Origin: an uncultured Bacteroidales bacterium
GTDB taxonomy: Bacteria; Bacteroidota; Bacteroidia; Bacteroidales; FEN-979
Assembly (NCBI GenBank): GCA_903877385.1
Contig: CAIRDP010000038.1
Coordinates: 1-64,000, forward strand
Reading direction: 5' to 3'
DNA: 64,000 bases
Shown here: positions 1 to 7,353 of the stretch, piece by piece
How the letters are laid out: each line of letters starts with the position of its first letter
Position numbering within the stretch: the first letter of the stretch is position 1
The notes under the pieces: model-generated
The model's database searches: none
What the model saw: only the letters and a program-made list of their open reading frames with translations
What the model was told of the DNA's origin: nothing
Made by a program: the position numbers and the translations under genes

Positions 1-135
1 ATTTTTCAAGCTGCCAAGAATAAAGCAAGAGGTTATCAACGTTCTGATACGATTAAAGCGGTGATCTATTTGCTCACAGGAAAACTCGACTTCTCCAAAA
101 TAAATCCTTACTATGTTACCCACTCGAAATTATAA
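1..135 (+). CDS. Transposase, C-terminal fragment (ISL3-like)
   Basis: An open frame runs in from the left edge and stops with TAA at 133-135, giving 44 residues. It contains the stretch AAKNKARGYQRSDTIKAVIY followed by TGKLDF. A basic KARGY motif, then a hydrophobic helix and GKL, resembles the end of ISL3/DDE transposases. The catalytic residues are outside the window, so activity cannot be judged. The stop codon sits within the terminal inverted repeat, as in compact IS elements. Partial at the 5' end because of the window edge. Confidence 0.65.
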   Translation: MFQAAKNKARGYQRSDTIKAVIYLLTGKLDFSKINPYYVTHSKL

Positions 136-142
136 AGAGCCC
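1..142 (+). mobile_element. Right end of an insertion sequence, ISL3-like
   Basis: The left edge of the window lies inside an IS element. Bases 1-135 encode the C-terminus of a transposase, and on the minus strand the element starts GGCTCTTTATAATTTCGAG, read inward from about base 142. A GGCTCTTT-type terminus and a transposase stop codon lying inside the inverted repeat both suit the ISL3 family, which usually makes 8-bp target duplications. The other end and the duplication are outside the window. The insertion interrupts the histidine kinase gene that follows. The family assignment rests on a short piece and is moderately sure; that this is an IS end is better supported. Confidence 0.72.
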
Positions 143-1970
143 CTTTTTCCGACTTAATTACTATATTCTCCTTGGCGACTTTTATTAATTTTTGCCTGAA
201 CACCAGCTCAATCTCTTCAAGCAGGAGGTTGAGCGAAACCTTGTTCTTCATCACGTTGGCATTCCCCGATTCTATGCGTGAAATCTCGAGAATGTCGTTA
301 ATTATATGCATCAGATCATCGGAGCGCGACTGTATTATCCCTGCGAACCTTTCCTTTTCCTCAGCAGTGATTCCCGGTTCGCTAAGAAGACTGGAAAATC
401 CAACGATGGCATTCATAGGCGTCCTGATCTCGTGCGACATGTTGGCCAGGAAAGTGGATTTCAGTTTGTCGGAATTTTCAGCTTTGATCCGGGCATTGAT
501 AATCTCTGTCTCCGATTTTTTACGCTGGATTGAGAGACTGATCTGGGATGAGATAAATTCCAGCATTTTAACATCCTTTTTACTGAACGCGTCAGGATCG
601 GTATAACTTTGAATTACTACAGCCCCGATCACCCTGCCGTCGATACTCAGAGGAGTTCCCAACCAGCTTTCTGCCGGATAACCCACCATGTCAATTCTCC
701 CCATATGCAGCATTGAGAGTATCTCGGTCCTGCAAAGCTTTATAGTGCGGTTCTCCTTTATTATACTACCGGTCAGCGATTTTTCGGCCGGCCAAATGTT
801 TACGTGCTCTTTCTCATCGTTGAAATAAGCAGTGCTGAGCATCCCGGTGTTTTCGTTGTACAATGCAATGTAAAAATTGGTTGCATCAACCAGTTTCCCT
901 AAGTTTTCGTGAATGACAGCAATCAGTTCCTCAAGGCTGCCGGTGGTCAGCGCGGCATTTGATATGGTATAAAGAATGTTTTGCAACTGCATTGACTGCA
1001 CACGTTCTAATTCTCCCGCTGCCCTGTATGCAACAAGGTTTAAAATTGCCTCGGCCAGGCGTGTGTTTTTTATCTGCCTGCGCCCTATCAATGCAATTAG
1101 CCCTGAAGGGTTCCCTTCGGAATCCCATAAGGTTGTACCCACATAACTTTCGGCTTCCATTTCCTGAAGAACCTGATCTTTGGGAAACAGCTTACGTACT
1201 CCTTCAGGGAAACAGCAGACCCTCCGGCCCACAGCAACTCCGCAGGGAGTATCGCTGAGAGTGTATCGTACGTTGTCTTCAAACCTGCCATTGTAATAAA
1301 CCGCAATCGTTTGTGCCAGTAAACCCTTCTCAACCAGTTTGTCGATGCATACATAATCCATTTTGAGGGTTTGAGAAAGATATCGTGCCAGTGACTGAAA
1401 AAAATCTTCTCCTTTTGATGTCCAGCCTGCTTTGACCAAGAACATCTGGGTGTCGTCAATGAGTTTCTGCTCAGTGATATCGACCATCACCGCACTGCAG
1501 AAAGGTCCTGACTTGTCAACGACTGCTTCCAGCCTGATAATTTTTCCTGGTTTTACTTTGTGAAAGATCTCGACTTCGCAAGAGGTTTTCACCTCGTTTG
1601 TAAAAGTTTTTTCAAGGAATGCCCTGAAGCCCGCCCTGGAATATTCCGGAATAAAATCATAAAAGCTTTCCGATAAAAGAACGGATCGTTCTTTTTCCAT
1701 TATGGAGGCTCCCGCAAGGTTGACTTCATGAATTATACCCCCGGGGTCCAATGACAAATATCCAACTGGAGCAGAATCGTATAACTTCGAATATTTTGCA
1801 AATAACTCTTCCGCCTCGTCCCTGGATCTTTTAAGTTCCTCATTTGACTTTTCAAGTTCCACCTGGTAAACCTCAAGCTCATGCAGAAGTTTCAGCTCTT
1901 CAATGTCATCAGTGACCACCGATTTCTTACCACTGACTGCATTTGCACTTACCTGAATATTCTTTTTCAT
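111..1970 (-). pseudogene. PAS-GAF-GAF sensor histidine kinase truncated by IS insertion
   Basis: The remaining 619-codon frame has an N-terminal coiled coil (about 20-60), a PAS domain (about 60-170), two GAF-like domains (about 185-325 and 335-485) and a HisKA dimerisation helix with the phospho-acceptor His near 513 (motif SHEIRTPMN). The reading frame then crosses the IS terminal repeat at about 142, and its last nine or so codons are IS-derived (ALYNFEWVT). The whole HATPase_c catalytic domain is missing, so the product could accept but not catalyse phosphorylation. The gene lies 20 bases after the last gene of the gas vesicle cluster and may be co-transcribed with it, but a role in vesicle control is only a guess. 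The rest of the kinase should lie beyond the IS to the left. Confidence 0.85.
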
Positions 1971-1990
1971 GGATTCAATGAGGTTCGGGA

Positions 1991-2704
1991 TTAGGGTTGA
2001 GGTTGAAGAATAGCGGGATTTATTTCCTTTATTACATACGCAGTCAATTGTTCAAATTTGAGTGTGCCTGTAACAGAGCCACGCTGAATTGCTCCCTGGT
2101 AGTCCCGCATTTTTGCTATTTCCTTGAGTTCGGTTACTTTGATCCCGCCAGGTAGTCTTTTAACTATATTATGATATGCTCCGATAAAAAGGATGCCGGT
2201 TTCATCCTCTGCGAGGCTCCCGGCAATCCGGTCTGCAATAAATTTATCCCTGCGGTATAGAAAATACGGCTTTGAAAGTTTGTAAATGAGCAGGAATAAA
2301 AGTTTTGAGCTTTGATTTTTTGCTTTGAGAACAGACTGTAGTCCATCGTATTCAGTTTTAACCATATTAAGATCTTCGGTCCTTACAAGCAGTGCACCCC
2401 GCTGAATCAGGTTTGAAACTATCTGGGAATTTTTACTTCCCGATTTTACACCCTCATCAATGATCTTTAACGCCATTTCTCCTTCGGCAAACAAACCATC
2501 CTGGAATATTTTAATTCCCCGGGCGGGGAAATCAGGATGCTCAAAAAAGCCTTCAATTGAATCCCAGTAAGCATTTACCGTGTCCATATGTCGTTGCCAC
2601 ACATTCTCCCCCAGCGCAGATATGCTTTTATTTTTAAGTTCCTCCTTCAGGGAACCCATATCGGCAATTGAATGAATGATTGGAACATATATCAGCGTTT
2701 TCAA
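1991..2704 (-). CDS. Hypothetical protein at the 3' end of the gas vesicle cluster
   Basis: I do not recognise this 237-residue protein. It begins at a TTG codon (an in-frame stop lies two codons upstream; the next Met is residue 16). It starts with a strand-like segment (KTLIYVPIIHS), is largely helical, and contains a hydrophobic-aromatic stretch (LLFLLIYKLSKPYFLY, about 133-148) followed by an ILFIGAYHNIVKRLPGGIKV segment suggesting an alpha/beta fold. No signal peptide is visible. It follows gvpK by 22 bases and looks like the last intact gene of the operon. It may be one of the poorly characterised accessory proteins seen in gas vesicle clusters of Gram-negative bacteria. Confidence 0.7.
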   Translation of the reverse strand: MKTLIYVPIIHSIADMGSLKEELKNKSISALGENVWQRHMDTVNAYWDSIEGFFEHPDFPARGIKIFQDGLFAEGEMALKIIDEGVKSGSKNSQIVSNLIQRGALLVRTEDLNMVKTEYDGLQSVLKAKNQSSKLLFLLIYKLSKPYFLYRRDKFIADRIAGSLAEDETGILFIGAYHNIVKRLPGGIKVTELKEIAKMRDYQGAIQRGSVTGTLKFEQLTAYVIKEINPAILQPQP

Positions 2705-2726
2705 CTTTTAGGTTTTTATTTGTTTC

Positions 2727-3071
2727 CTACATCAAATCACCCAGAGGGCCTAGATTGATATTCAGATCCCTGTCGGTAAGTTTAAAGTGCTTCTTAAGCT
2801 CCTCCATTTTCATTTCAAGTTTCATCAGGGTTTCCCCCAGGCGTTCAATTTCTTCATCGGTAAGGGAACCTCCGTCAACCCTTCTCATCGCCTGCTTCTC
2901 GACCAGCTTCCTGATGAGTTCTATCAGCGTCAGAACCAGTTTTGTGAGCCCCGAATCGGCGTTGTCGGGACTAAGTTTTAGTTTTGAGCCTTCGGTATCG
3001 CTCATTTTTCCTATATCTTCGGCAAGCCCTTCCAGATTGCCCGTACTGAACAGTATCTTGTTTTCACTCAT
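2727..3071 (-). CDS. gvpK: Gas vesicle protein GvpK
   Basis: This 114-residue protein carries the GvpK signature: GLTKLVLTLIELIRKLVEKQ, then a basic RRVDGGSLTDEEIERLGETL segment, a KMEELKKHF helix and a C-terminal DLNINLGPLGDLM. Length fits the family. GvpK is an essential minor assembly protein in the gas vesicle systems studied, with no known enzymatic activity. It lies 5 bases after a gvpF/L gene and precedes the unknown TTG-start gene; gvpS-gvpK proximity is common in gas vesicle clusters. The assignment is very secure. Confidence 0.96.
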   Translation of the reverse strand: MSENKILFSTGNLEGLAEDIGKMSDTEGSKLKLSPDNADSGLTKLVLTLIELIRKLVEKQAMRRVDGGSLTDEEIERLGETLMKLEMKMEELKKHFKLTDRDLNINLGPLGDLM

Positions 3072-3076
3072 TTGCC

Positions 3077-3832
3077 TTAGCTTATGGTAATATCGACAAA
3101 ATTGTATGGGGGCCAGGGACCGGTAAGTATGAAATTGAGATCAGGATACCTGGTTTGCAGGTCTTTAACCAGCCGGATCAATTGATCAGTCATCTCCTTA
3201 TCAATCAAAAACAAGGCATCAATAATATTGGTCGGACTCGGCATCTTTTTATACTTGCTGATTGCTTCAAGGCCGGCGCAACATTCTGTAATTTCCTGAA
3301 TCACCGAATTAACATAGGATAACAGGGATTCCTCAATCCTGTATTCTATAAGTTTTTTATTCACGTAGTCTTTGAAAACCGAATTATTCTGCCCTTTGAC
3401 TGTATTGTCAACTGTCTTGATTTCAGCCTCGCCCTTGGCATTGAACCGGGCCTGCAATTTTTCCGGGTCACAAAAGACCTTCAGCCCGAATTCAACCCTC
3501 CCTTCAACTTTAAGCAGGTTTTTTTCGATTTCCTTATAGTTTTTTTGGAGCATTTTCCTGATCTCATCATTGGATTCCATAACAGAACCAAACCTTACAG
3601 GAAGCAGTGTGAATTCCTTTGACAAATTATCAACCAGCCCGGCATACTCCAAAGTGCCTGAGCGGTCGGTGACAACAGCGTTTTTTTGAACACTGCATAC
3701 AACTGCTGCTATGCGTTCACATGAGACCACTTCCAGTTTTGCCCCTGAAATACCCCTCAAGCCATTCAGCACCGAGATTAATTGTGCGGGATTTTCAGTC
3801 CCCTTTATTATGGAATAAATCAGTTTTTCCAT
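3077..3832 (-). CDS. gvpF/L: GvpF/L family gas vesicle protein (paralogue 1)
   Basis: 251 residues. It shows the GvpF/L pattern: an N-terminal beta-strand (KLIYSIIKG), the central motif LLPVRFGSVMESNDEI (about 76-92) where the family has PMRFG followed by a charged helix, a long coiled-coil middle, and a C-terminal LTGPWPPYNFVDI motif (GPWPPY/FSF in the family). GvpF and GvpL are cytoplasmic minor proteins that bind GvpA before assembly. It is one of five paralogues in this cluster and pairs with the GvpS-like gene 10 bases upstream. Which of GvpF or GvpL it corresponds to cannot be decided by eye. Confidence 0.93.
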   Translation of the reverse strand: MEKLIYSIIKGTENPAQLISVLNGLRGISGAKLEVVSCERIAAVVCSVQKNAVVTDRSGTLEYAGLVDNLSKEFTLLPVRFGSVMESNDEIRKMLQKNYKEIEKNLLKVEGRVEFGLKVFCDPEKLQARFNAKGEAEIKTVDNTVKGQNNSVFKDYVNKKLIEYRIEESLLSYVNSVIQEITECCAGLEAISKYKKMPSPTNIIDALFLIDKEMTDQLIRLVKDLQTRYPDLNFILTGPWPPYNFVDITIS

Positions 3833-3842
3833 AGTTCAAGGA

Positions 3843-4037
3843 TTAATGTTTTCCCGACTTTAATTTTTCCATAGTTTCCACTGAGCTCAGCATTAATTTA
3901 ACGCCCAGGTATATCAGGTCAACATCAGCCACCGAGATTACGATATCACCCGTAAGGATAACACCTTTATTCAGGACTCTGTCGAGTACTTCGAGAATTG
4001 TAATATCTCTTGAACGGTCGATTACATTTTCGTTCAT
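3843..4037 (-). CDS. gvpS: GvpA/J/S/M-family minor gas vesicle protein, GvpS-like
   Basis: 64 residues with the gas vesicle core helix-strand-strand-helix: ILEVLDRVLNKGVILTGDIV, then ISVADVDLIYLGVKLMLSSVET. The DLIY-LGV-LMLSSVE wording matches GvpS/GvpM-type proteins rather than the shell protein GvpA (which has [15 protein letters not shown]). These minor homologues are thought to act in nucleation or at the vesicle tips. The start codon overlaps the stop of the preceding gvpF/L gene (ATGA at 4034-4037), indicating translational coupling. The exact letter assignment is inferred from short motifs. Confidence 0.88.
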   Translation of the reverse strand: MNENVIDRSRDITILEVLDRVLNKGVILTGDIVISVADVDLIYLGVKLMLSSVETMEKLKSGKH

Positions 4038-4831
4038 TGCAGTTTTTCGTTAATGGAGATAAAGCTGAATGGAGGCCAGGGACCGGTTAATTCAATAATA
4101 AAGGAAGAATTCGCTTCCCTGCTCCCAAGTATTGAGATCATATCTTTAAGATCAGCCACTTTTTCTTTTCTGACCAGGAAAGCAGCATTCAGGATCATGG
4201 TATCTTCCCGGCCTGTAACCTCCTTCGGCAGGAGGTTATTGAGGCCGTTTGCTTCACTGAGTGCTGTAAGTTCATTAAAATAAGTCTGTCCGCATTCCTT
4301 GCATATCCTGTCCAGCTCATTTTCAATGAGATCGGCTTTCTTTCGTTGCAAAAGAAACGCCTTACCCGGAGAACTGGCCATGATCTGCTTTTCGAGTTCT
4401 GCTGCAGCCTCGCTTAACTCATCAATATGTTTACTCAGGGTTTTGCGGTCGCAATAAATTTTAACAGCCCATTCTTCTTTGCCGGTAATAAAATTGAAAT
4501 TCTCCTGCAGGGATCCCGAATAAGCAGTTATGAATTTATCCAGGCTTTCGAGGGAATTAAAAATTGTGCCGAACTTGAAAGGGATCACCGAGGTATATTC
4601 CATGATCATACCTATAATACTGATGTGTTCCCGAACATTAGATTCAAGCCAGTGAAGATCCGCTATGTTCTGTTTGAGATTTTCTTCTGAAAATTCATTC
4701 TCCGGTGCATTCTTTATGAAGACATTAAATCCTTCGACAACAATAGATCTAAGGCCTCTGGATTTCAACTCATTGATGAGTCCGGGCGGATTTACTGCTA
4801 TGCAATAAACATATATCAGGTCATTTATCAT
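4034..4831 (-). CDS. gvpF/L: GvpF/L family gas vesicle protein (paralogue 2)
   Basis: 265 residues. N-terminal strand DLIYVYCIAVN, the core motif VIPFKFGTIFNSLESLDKFI (about 93-112), a coiled-coil middle rich in Glu and Lys, and a C-terminal ELTGPWPPFSFISI motif. This is a canonical GvpF/L. The N-terminal half contains SIIGMIMEYTSVIPFKFGTI, in which PFKFG replaces the more usual PMRFG. It overlaps the gvpS-like gene by 4 bases and follows the GvpO-like gene by 26 bases. It is divergent in sequence from paralogue 1, so the copies are old rather than recent duplicates. Confidence 0.93.
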   Translation of the reverse strand: MINDLIYVYCIAVNPPGLINELKSRGLRSIVVEGFNVFIKNAPENEFSEENLKQNIADLHWLESNVREHISIIGMIMEYTSVIPFKFGTIFNSLESLDKFITAYSGSLQENFNFITGKEEWAVKIYCDRKTLSKHIDELSEAAAELEKQIMASSPGKAFLLQRKKADLIENELDRICKECGQTYFNELTALSEANGLNNLLPKEVTGREDTMILNAAFLVRKEKVADLKDMISILGSREANSSFIIELTGPWPPFSFISINEKLQ

Positions 4832-4857
4832 GGCATCTGGGGGTACTGGGTTAATTT

Positions 4858-5130
4858 CTACTGGCTTCCGCTGTCGGCTCCTTCAAAGGAGTTCAAACGT
4901 TCGAAAGATGTAACTTCAAGTTTGTTATCCATTTTGACCGAATAAAAGAGGCGGATCTTTTTCGGTGGCAGGTTCATTGATTTTAAAAAAGAATCATCTT
5001 CATACACCTCCGCCACGGAACTCCAGATTTCCTGTACTTTTTCTATTTTAACGACGGTTACTTCATAACAGTTTATGTTCTCTTTCAGGAACTTAACTAC
5101 TGATTTCTTAACATCGATAATTTTGCTCAT
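4858..5130 (-). CDS. gvpO: GvpO-like gas vesicle protein
   Basis: 90 residues. An N-terminal helix (VVKFLKENI) is followed by a beta-rich part with the pattern W-x-x-x-AEVYEDD and then RLFYSVKMDNKLEVTSFERL. The order 'W-(V)-EV-E' followed by a Y-V-hydrophilic-hairpin-x-Y/F-x-R resembles the GvpO domain. GvpO is required for vesicle formation in haloarchaea; its biochemical role is not settled. The gene has a strong AAGGAG ribosome binding site 6 bases before the ATG, unusual for this phylum. The assignment rests on a short pattern plus the cluster context and is moderately sure. Confidence 0.72.
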   Translation of the reverse strand: MSKIIDVKKSVVKFLKENINCYEVTVVKIEKVQEIWSSVAEVYEDDSFLKSMNLPPKKIRLFYSVKMDNKLEVTSFERLNSFEGADSGSQ

Positions 5131-5213
5131 TTCTTTCTCCTTCTACTTAGAATTTTATTTATCCCCTTAATTTACCTCAATTTGTGGGACGAACCCCGGG
5201 TCGTGTGCAATGC

Positions 5214-5232
5214 CCTTGGGTTAATACCAAGG
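5214..5232 (-). other. Small hairpin between zinc-ribbon gene and gvpO-like gene
   Basis: A 6-bp stem CCTTGG/CCAAGG with a 7-base loop lies in the 129-base spacer. No T-tract follows on the minus strand, so it is more likely an mRNA structure or chance than a terminator. Confidence 0.35.
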
Positions 5233-5259
5233 TATTGTTTGGTAACAGGGAAATTATTT

Positions 5260-5457
5260 TTACTCCCTCACCGGTTTATTTGCATTTGTTTTTTTCATAT
5301 TGTGACCACATCCCGGACAAAACTTGTATTCGAACATAAACCTCCAGGATTCTCCGCATTCAGGGCAGGTGACGTTAAGTGACTGTCCGCATTCGATACA
5401 GAACTTTTCGTTCCCGCCTGTTAATTTCCCGCATTTCGGGCATTTAAATGCATTCAT
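5260..5457 (-). CDS. Small double zinc-ribbon protein
   Basis: 65 residues containing four CxxC knuckles: CPKC (6-9), CIEC (20-23), CPEC (31-34) and CPGC (49-52 region), giving two zinc ribbons back to back. The C-terminus is basic. The start is supported by a near-perfect AGGAGG ribosome binding site 5 bases upstream. Such ribbons are usually protein- or nucleic-acid-binding modules. Nothing in the sequence shows its partner. It sits between gvpG and the gvpO-like gene, so a role in vesicle assembly or regulation is inferred from position only. Confidence 0.82.
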   Translation of the reverse strand: MNAFKCPKCGKLTGGNEKFCIECGQSLNVTCPECGESWRFMFEYKFCPGCGHNMKKTNANKPVRE

Positions 5458-5497
5458 GTTTCCCTCCTTTTTTTCTGTTTTGTCTCCTATTCCGCTT

Positions 5498-5530
5498 CCG
5501 GGATGTAAGATGCAGGATGCAGTATCCCGG
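5498..5530. repeat. Inverted repeat with short direct repeats in gvpG downstream spacer
   Basis: CCGGGAT (5498-5504) and ATCCCGG (5524-5530) form a 7-bp stem around a 19-base loop containing two tandem GATGCAG units. A run of five T follows on the plus strand, whereas the genes run on the minus strand, so it would be an mRNA-processing or stability structure rather than a classical terminator of gvpG. Confidence 0.55.
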
Positions 5531-5535
5531 TTTTT

Positions 5536-5772
5536 CTACTTTCCTTGTTTCTCAGCCCTGATATCTTCGAGCATCTTAAGCAATTCGTCTTCCCTGCGGT
5601 CATATTCTTCCTCGTCAATTTCATCCATCTCGAATTTTAGCTGTAATCCCATCAGCCGTTCTTTAATGGCTCCTTCATCAGACATTTCATTCTCAATCAC
5701 TTCATTGATTTTCTTGCCTATGAAAATCACTCCTTTTAAAGGGGCCAGAAGGATATCATCGATTAAAAACAT
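5536..5772 (-). CDS. gvpG: Gas vesicle protein GvpG
   Basis: 78 residues with the GvpG layout: a hydrophobic start (FLIDDILLAPLKGVIFIGKKI), an acidic middle with DEGAIKERLMGLQLKFE, and EEEYDRREDELLKMLEDIR. In the family this is 'LP...GV-W-...-E--EEE-DEGAI---L-EL----E-GEI-EEEY---ED-LL--L', so identity is clear. GvpG is a small cytoplasmic accessory protein needed for assembly and found in complex with GvpF/L-type proteins in haloarchaea. The start is one base after the stop of the upstream gvpF/L gene. Confidence 0.94.
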   Translation of the reverse strand: MFLIDDILLAPLKGVIFIGKKINEVIENEMSDEGAIKERLMGLQLKFEMDEIDEEEYDRREDELLKMLEDIRAEKQGK

Positions 5773-5773
5773 T

Positions 5774-6556
5774 TTAAATGCCTTTAGTGTTAATTACAAG
5801 ATTTACAAAATTATAAGGGGGTAATGTTCCCACGTATTTAAACGTCATCAAATTTCCATATTTTAAATCCAGTTCATTAACCGCCTTGTCGAATTCAGGT
5901 TCATTGCTGTTTTTAATAAGAAAAGCGGCATTGATTACCATGAATTCTCCATAGCTGTCATTTATTTTGACATCTTCGGCAAGCGGGCTTAAAACATCGA
6001 CAATTGCATTTTTATAATTACCAATTTCATTTTTCAGGGCTTCGGCTACCATTTCCCCGATTTTCATTCTTTGGTAATGCGTTTTATCAACCGGCAGGTT
6101 CATCAGTTTGTCCCTTAATGATTTGATTTCCTGATGTTTTTCCACAATACTTTCATACACGGGAGCTTCATGTGCCAGTACCTTCAATCCCAGCTCTTTT
6201 TTACCTTCCATTTTTGCAAGCAGATCGCTGAATTTATCATAGTCCTTCTCAAGTATCCTTTGAATTCCTGCGTCATCATTATGTTCCGAGATGGTCGAAA
6301 ATCTGACGGGCAGGACCGTGTATTCCTTCATGATTTCTTCAAGCACTTTTTCATGTGTGGTCATGTTGATCCTACGGGCCTCATACTGGATAATCGGCGA
6401 GTTGCTTACTATGGCGCTTATATCCCTGTAATTGATCCCATACACCTGATCGGAACGTTTGCCAATTCCAATCGGACCAAAGGTTATTGTCCCGCTATGC
6501 CTGATGATCCCGTAGATGTACTTTCCTTCTTTTGGAATTTCTGAATCGATGTTCAT
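5774..6556 (-). CDS. gvpF/L: GvpF/L family gas vesicle protein (paralogue 3)
   Basis: 260 residues. It begins with a short leader and then the strand KYIYGIIRHSG with FGPIGIG (typical of the GvpF subgroup: 'YVYGI...LGPIGL'), followed by VYGINYRDISAIVSNSP, the core VLPVRFSTISEHNDD (about 90-104), a coiled coil, and a C-terminal YVGTLPPYNFVNLVI. The FGPIGIG and DISAIVS motifs place it with the next paralogue (6579-7352), with which it is tandem. As a GvpF/L it should bind GvpA in the cytoplasm and help nucleation. Confidence 0.93.
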   Translation of the reverse strand: MNIDSEIPKEGKYIYGIIRHSGTITFGPIGIGKRSDQVYGINYRDISAIVSNSPIIQYEARRINMTTHEKVLEEIMKEYTVLPVRFSTISEHNDDAGIQRILEKDYDKFSDLLAKMEGKKELGLKVLAHEAPVYESIVEKHQEIKSLRDKLMNLPVDKTHYQRMKIGEMVAEALKNEIGNYKNAIVDVLSPLAEDVKINDSYGEFMVINAAFLIKNSNEPEFDKAVNELDLKYGNLMTFKYVGTLPPYNFVNLVINTKGI

Positions 6557-6578
6557 ATTTTCTTTTCGAGAATTTGGT

Positions 6579-7352
6579 TTATAATTCCCATTTTTCAGGA
6601 AATATTTTCAAGTCTATAAAGTTAAAGATCGGAAGTGGGGCGGTATAAACAAAATCAGAGCGATCTTTGTACTTGTTACCGAGTTCAGCCATGATGTTGT
6701 CAAATTCTACTTCCCTGCCACTGTTCACGAGAAATGCAGTATTCATGAACATGGCATCTCCGCTTGTTTTATTCAGTTTATATTCGAAAACCGATTTGCG
6801 GAAGGCATCTATTATATTTCCTGCTTCCTGAGATTTTTTTTCAATGAGAGCATGCTCGACCAGGGTTCCTGCTTCCGCAATTTTCAGATTTCTTTTTTCA
6901 GCATCCTTCAGCTTTTCAATTTCAGCCCTGAGTTTCTGAAGTTCAGCATGCTCCTTATCGATTTCCTTGAATATCGTCCCCAGGTTTTTCCAGGTTCCCC
7001 TCACGTTGAGTTCAACCTTGTTTTCAAACTGTCGCAGCAATTCCATGAATTCACTGTACCTGCGGTTGAGCAAGTTCCTTATTTCGTCGGGAGTTGCAGC
7101 TATGGTGCCAAACCTGATCGGCAGTACGCTACGGAATTCCTGCATAACCACTTCGATCACCTTCTGGTGGGCAAGGATGTTTTCGGGATTGACCACGAAC
7201 CTACTCAGGGGGTGGTCGCTTACAACCATGCATAAGCCGTCGAAGCCTATGGTTGATACCAGGTCACCTCGTCCGCCAACCCCGATAGGCCCCAGGTTGA
7301 TGTCGTATTCCGATGCGATGATGCAATAAATATATTTTCCGTCGCGCTGCAT
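6579..7352 (-). CDS. gvpF/L: GvpF/L family gas vesicle protein (paralogue 4)
   Basis: 257 residues: KYIYCIIASEYDINLGPIGV at the start, then DGLCMVVSDHP, the core SVLPIRFGTIAATPDEIR (about 79-96), a heptad-rich middle and TAPLPIFNFIDLKIF at the end. It is a GvpF-type member close to paralogue 3 in motif wording. A good AAGGAG ribosome binding site lies about 5 bases before the ATG, within the end of the upstream J-domain fusion gene, from which it is separated by one base; the two are probably translationally linked. Confidence 0.93.
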   Translation of the reverse strand: MQRDGKYIYCIIASEYDINLGPIGVGGRGDLVSTIGFDGLCMVVSDHPLSRFVVNPENILAHQKVIEVVMQEFRSVLPIRFGTIAATPDEIRNLLNRRYSEFMELLRQFENKVELNVRGTWKNLGTIFKEIDKEHAELQKLRAEIEKLKDAEKRNLKIAEAGTLVEHALIEKKSQEAGNIIDAFRKSVFEYKLNKTSGDAMFMNTAFLVNSGREVEFDNIMAELGNKYKDRSDFVYTAPLPIFNFIDLKIFPEKWEL

Positions 7353-7353
7353 A

